This document shows, piece by piece, positions 6,181 through 9,168 of a stretch of DNA of 9,168 nt. The stretch's first letter is position 1, and every line of letters starts with the position of its first letter. The notes beneath the pieces are model-generated. The model saw only the letters and a program-made list of their open reading frames with translations, did not search any database and was not told the origin of the DNA. Location of the stretch: contig JBPCTQ010000219.1 in NCBI GenBank assembly GCA_051011595.1, positions 1 through 9,168 on the forward strand, in the 5' to 3' direction. This DNA is from JAOUEE01 sp051011595. GTDB lineage: Bacteria > Actinomycetota > Acidimicrobiia > Acidimicrobiales > SHLQ01. The position numbers were made by a program, and so were the translations under genes.

Positions 6181-6854
6181 TCGGCGCGGCTCTAGCGGTG
6201 CTGGCCGGGTGCTCGTCGGCTGCCGACCCGGTGACCGTTGCGCTCGCCAGCGTCAACGGCAACGGCACCTACCAGGGTTGTGTGCCGGAGGCCGAGAGCC
6301 TCGGGTTGGGAGGCCTGATCGTCGCCTTCGCCGAAGACGGCTCCCAACCCACCCTGGTCGATGGGCGGGTGGCCGACCCGGCCGCCGACGTGCACGTGAC
6401 CCGCATCGACATGGAAGTGGAGGAGGGGCAGCTCTCCGCCGAGCGAGACGCAGCGGTGCTGCAGGTGTCCGGGCTGGACGCGGCCTTCGCCGTGGCCCTC
6501 GAGCAGGGTCACCGACCCGTCGAGCCGTTCACCACCGACCCGGTGGTGGCCCGTCCCGAGGGGCGGTTGGGGCCACCCGACAGTCTCGGCTGGCACTCCC
6601 TCATGGTCCCGGTGGACCCCGTCGGTCCCGAACTGACCGTGTACGACGTGGCCATCGAGTACCGGCTGGGCGCGGGCGACATCGTGCGAGGATCGCCCGC
6701 CATGCAGTGGCACGTGTGCCTCGACGACTGCCGCCAGCGCTGCCCGGCCGGAGCGGGCGGCGAGCGGCTCGCCGGTCGGTCGACGGAGTGGGTCACCGTG
6801 TTCGCGGCTCATCCCGGAGAACCCTGGGAGGTGGTGCCCCGAATGCCAGGATGA
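6159..6854 (+). CDS. Putative lipoprotein of unknown function (second gene of operon)
   Basis: The 231-residue product starts at the ATG at 6159, inside the end of the preceding gene. Its signal sequence MSTRSLLIGAALAVLAGC ends in the lipobox LAGC, with Cys18 the predicted lipidated residue, so it should be anchored on the outer face of the cytoplasmic membrane. The mature part has Cys41 and a C-terminal cluster CLDDCRQRC (Cys187, 191, 195), which could form two disulfides. The region between alternates hydrophobic and charged residues in a beta-like way (VHVTRIDMEVEEG, LTVYDVAIEYRL). No family is recognised. No good ribosome binding site precedes the ATG, so translation is probably coupled to the upstream gene. 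The next gene begins four bases after the stop. Confidence 0.82.
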   Translation: MSTRSLLIGAALAVLAGCSSAADPVTVALASVNGNGTYQGCVPEAESLGLGGLIVAFAEDGSQPTLVDGRVADPAADVHVTRIDMEVEEGQLSAERDAAVLQVSGLDAAFAVALEQGHRPVEPFTTDPVVARPEGRLGPPDSLGWHSLMVPVDPVGPELTVYDVAIEYRLGAGDIVRGSPAMQWHVCLDDCRQRCPAGAGGERLAGRSTEWVTVFAAHPGEPWEVVPRMPG

Positions 6855-6858
6855 CCAG

Positions 6859-7767
6859 ATGTCCGACACCCCTCCCCGGCGACTGCCAGTAGTGGCTGTG
6901 GGTGGGGCTGTGCTGGCCGTGGTCGTCGTCGTGTGGCTGGTGGCCGAACTCCTCGGTGGCGACGACTCGGAACCACCCGCCGCGTCGTTGGCCTGCCTCG
7001 AAGGGCAACATCGACCGGACCCGTCCGGGCTCGAAGCCCCGGTGGTGCGGCTGGGGGTGGTGGTGGATGGCGAAGCCGACCGCTACCAGGTCGAGATACG
7101 AACCACCGACGGCGGCGTCCTCACGAATCCGGCCGGTGCTGCGTCGGGCACGCCGGTCGTGTTCCCGGTGAGCGCCGACGGGCCCGAGATCACGATCACG
7201 AGCATCACGGCCATCGAGATGGACGAGGGTGGGTCCCGAAGCGACGTCACCGAGCAGGTCTTGGGTGTCGAACCCTGGGAGATCGAGGTGCCTGATGAAG
7301 AGGGCCCGATCGGTGAAGCCCTGGCGTGCCCGCCCGGCGAGGAACCAGATGTGCACCCGGGATACCTCTTTGCCGCTCCGACTCCGACGTTCGGGTCCCC
7401 GGTGCCGGCCGAGGCCGAGGTGGCCGACTCCGTCGCTCAGTTCATGGGCGAGTTCGGTGCGGCCCACACGCTGCTCGACGCCGAGTTCCTGGTGGAATCC
7501 CTCCATCCGGCCGTGATCGAAGGGTTCGGCGACGAGATCTGTCGAGCCCACATCGATGCCTCCCTTGGACAACAGCCACCTCTCACCATCGATGGCGTGT
7601 TCGTCGTCGACGATTACCAGCTCACTCGCCCCGGGGGCCGAGACGCAATCGATGAGGTCTACCTGGTGGAGGCCACCGCCACCGTGGCCGGCCGGCCGGT
7701 GGCGTGGCCGTTCGACCTGGCGGTCGAGGACGGCCGGGTCTTGTGGCTGAGTTGGTGCGGCAACTGA
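6859..7767 (+). CDS. Single-pass membrane protein with extracytoplasmic NTF2-like C-terminal domain (third gene of operon)
   Basis: The 302-residue protein has a short positive N-terminus (PPRR) followed by one transmembrane segment (about 10-32), so most of the chain should face outside. A first extracytoplasmic region (about 45-160) is beta-rich and bracketed by Cys46 and Cys157, a likely disulfide. After a Pro-rich linker, residues 187-302 look like an NTF2/SnoaL-type fold: helices VADSVAQFMGEF and LLDAEFLVESLHP, a helix with Cys228, then strands ending LWLSWC with Cys300. That assignment rests on overall pattern only. AGGA at 6848-6851 is a good ribosome binding site seven bases before the ATG. 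The gap to the lipoprotein stop is four bases, so the two are co-transcribed. The stop lies in a perfect inverted repeat with the convergent gene. Confidence 0.83.
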   Translation: MSDTPPRRLPVVAVGGAVLAVVVVVWLVAELLGGDDSEPPAASLACLEGQHRPDPSGLEAPVVRLGVVVDGEADRYQVEIRTTDGGVLTNPAGAASGTPVVFPVSADGPEITITSITAIEMDEGGSRSDVTEQVLGVEPWEIEVPDEEGPIGEALACPPGEEPDVHPGYLFAAPTPTFGSPVPAEAEVADSVAQFMGEFGAAHTLLDAEFLVESLHPAVIEGFGDEICRAHIDASLGQQPPLTIDGVFVVDDYQLTRPGGRDAIDEVYLVEATATVAGRPVAWPFDLAVEDGRVLWLSWCGN

Positions 7768-7775
7768 GTCAGTTG
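7761..7775. terminator. Perfect 7-1-7 inverted repeat across two convergent stop codons
   Basis: CAACTGA-G-TCAGTTG reads the same on both strands apart from the central base. It contains the TGA of the plus-strand gene (7765-7767) and the TGA of the minus-strand gene (7769-7771), so both proteins end in Asn-stop from the same seven bases. As RNA it could form a 6-bp stem with a 3-nt loop. No T tract follows on either side, so a terminator role is only possible. Confidence 0.35.
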
Positions 7776-9168
7776 AAGCTCTGCCAGGTGCCGGTGGGGG
7801 CGACTTGGCCCACCCCGGTCGCGGCGTAGTCGCAGACCCCGTCCGGGAACACCACGTCGAGCCGGGCCCGCTGGGTGTCGTCGAAGTCGACGGCATAGAG
7901 GCCGCCGGCGACGGCGTCGTCGATGCTCTGGAGCTGGCACTTGATGACGTTCTCGACCCGCTCGACTCCGGCCACCGTGCGGGGGGTGCCGCTGATGGGG
8001 AATCGATCGGTGCACGGCCCGGGGTTGTCGTACAGGTCGAGCCCGCTCACGATGGTGCCGTCGGCGTCGTGGCAGTTGTCGATGGCGTCGTCGGGTCGGT
8101 TGCGCTCGAGCACCGTGGCTCGGTCGTCACCGCTGTCGTCGGCGGTCATCGCCGTCAGCCATTCGTCGAGGACGGCCAGCCCCGATCGGCCCTCGGAGGG
8201 GCCTTGGCCCTGCAAGCTGTCGAGCAGCGACCCGCCGCCCGGCTGGCCGCGGGTCCAGATCATGTGGCCGGGTGCGGGCCCGCCGTGGGCGGCGTCGAGG
8301 CGGTCGCGCATCGAGAAGGCGCGCACCCGGTCGTGGATGTCGCCGCCTTCGTCACTCCAGAAGTCGACGCTGATCACCGGGATCGTCAACAGGTCGCCGC
8401 TGCCGTCGACCACTCGACCGGTCTCGTAGGCCCGTTGCACGATGGCGGGGTCGACCGAGTTCCGCTCGGAGACGAACCCGCCGTCGGGGTCGTATCCGCC
8501 CACTGCCTCGTTGACGGTCAGGAACTGCTCGACGGTCACGACGCCGTCGTTCAGTCCGGCCAGGCCGTACTGCACACCTTCGTTGTCGAACACGCTCGGG
8601 GCGGCCTCGCCGGGTTCGACGTCACCGAGAATGTTTCGGTTGGTGTCCCACGCCGTGCACCGCAACCCGTCGGGGTTGTCGACGGGGTCGTACATCAGCG
8701 ACTGATCGAACTGCGGGAACTCGTCGGGCAGCGTGCTGAAGGCACTCTGGGCGGCCCGCAGCAGACCCAGTCCGCAACCGTCGGTGGCCCGGTTGATGGG
8801 CACGAAGGTGAGCTCCCACGAGTCACACGTGGCCGCGGTGAGGTGTCCGTTGATGGCGGTGCGTACCTCGTCGGTCCAGTCGGCGGCGACCGGCGAGCGA
8901 TAGAGGTTCTGCAGCAGGCCGCAGTCGAGCACTCCGCCCGAGATCGACAGGGCGTCGGGGAAGGGCACGGTGGGGTTGATGGCGTCGAGGATGCCGGGGT
9001 AGTTCTGGGCGATCAGGTACTGCTGGATGGCGCCCCCCGACCCGCCCTGGCCGATGGTGAACTCGGGCACGCCGTAGGTCTCCACGAAGTGTTCCTTCAC
9101 CATCGATGCCGTCTCGGCCGACAACACGTCGTTGCACGCCACCTGGAAGGTGTTGAAGGTGGCGGTGG
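7769..9168 (-). CDS. DUF6351-type alpha/beta hydrolase (5' partial)
   Basis: The frame stays open to the right edge (the last complete codon is at 9164-9166, reading TATFNTFQVACND...), so the N-terminus is missing; the GTG at 9142 is internal. The protein resembles DUF6351 proteins of actinobacteria, recalled by pattern: ACNDVLSAET, VKEHFVETYG, then the nucleophile elbow GQGGSGGAIQQ (G-x-S-x-G, Ser in codon 35 from 9142), IAQNYPGILDAI and PFPDA. Further on, DFWSDEGGDIHDRVRAFSMR and GHMIW offer the candidate acid and histidine of a Ser-His-Asp triad. The family has no settled substrate; esterase-like or polymer-degrading activity has been a reasonable guess for such folds. Nine or so cysteines spread through the chain fit an exported protein. 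It converges with the operon at one-base distance. Confidence 0.82.
   Translation of the reverse strand, partial: TATFNTFQVACNDVLSAETASMVKEHFVETYGVPEFTIGQGGSGGAIQQYLIAQNYPGILDAINPTVPFPDALSISGGVLDCGLLQNLYRSPVAADWTDEVRTAINGHLTAATCDSWELTFVPINRATDGCGLGLLRAAQSAFSTLPDEFPQFDQSLMYDPVDNPDGLRCTAWDTNRNILGDVEPGEAAPSVFDNEGVQYGLAGLNDGVVTVEQFLTVNEAVGGYDPDGGFVSERNSVDPAIVQRAYETGRVVDGSGDLLTIPVISVDFWSDEGGDIHDRVRAFSMRDRLDAAHGGPAPGHMIWTRGQPGGGSLLDSLQGQGPSEGRSGLAVLDEWLTAMTADDSGDDRATVLERNRPDDAIDNCHDADGTIVSGLDLYDNPGPCTDRFPISGTPRTVAGVERVENVIKCQLQSIDDAVAGGLYAVDFDDTQRARLDVVFPDGVCDYAATGVGQVAPTGTWQSFN

Noticed and set aside
6192..6869. Minus-strand open frame of 225 codons opposite the lipoprotein gene
   Set aside because: It is a high-GC antisense shadow. 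The plus strand has a lipobox and coupled start.
6793..7896. Minus-strand open frame of 367 codons across the membrane-protein gene
   Set aside because: It lies antisense to a gene with a signal anchor, good ribosome binding site and operon spacing, and it has no domain or signal of its own.

Overview
The window is high-GC DNA (about two thirds G+C by eye). It has GTG starts, Sec signal peptides and a lipobox, and two proteins ending in ungapped RTX-type calcium-binding repeats. Together with a DUF6351-type hydrolase this suggests a Gram-positive actinobacterium, perhaps of the Acidimicrobiia. That placement is inference from style and gene content, not from a marker gene.

Layout, left to right. 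(1) 1-2087 (+): the 3' part of a large secreted-type protein with seven ~52-residue repeats, each carrying a C-x4-C pair, followed by about 29 RTX nonapeptides. (2) 2172-2373 (-): tRNA-His(GTG) followed by tRNA-Lys(CTT), with a candidate promoter at 2386-2416. (3) 2435-3034 (-): a PlsC-family acyltransferase. (4) 3115-4542 (-): a secreted trypsin-like protease with an intact catalytic triad and 19 C-terminal RTX nonapeptides. (5) 4543-4770: a divergent intergenic region with a consensus-like promoter toward the right, a tandem dyad element (GTTGTCCAACA twice) and a possible leaderless promoter toward the left. (6) 4771-7767 (+): a tight three-gene operon of unrecognised exported proteins: a secreted protein, a lipoprotein overlapping it by 22 bp, and a single-pass membrane protein 4 bp further on. 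(7) 7769-9168 (-): the 3' part of a DUF6351-type alpha/beta hydrolase, convergent with the operon and separated from it by one base, with a perfect 7-1-7 inverted repeat across the two stop codons.

Apart from the tRNAs and the acyltransferase, most genes appear to act at or outside the cell surface. The two RTX proteins probably fold in extracellular calcium after Sec export, since no type I transporter genes are visible here. The operon at 4771-7767 is the best candidate for something undescribed: three exported products, coupled translation, and no recognisable family apart from a possible NTF2-like domain. No CRISPR array, insertion sequence, phage gene or classical mobile element was seen.
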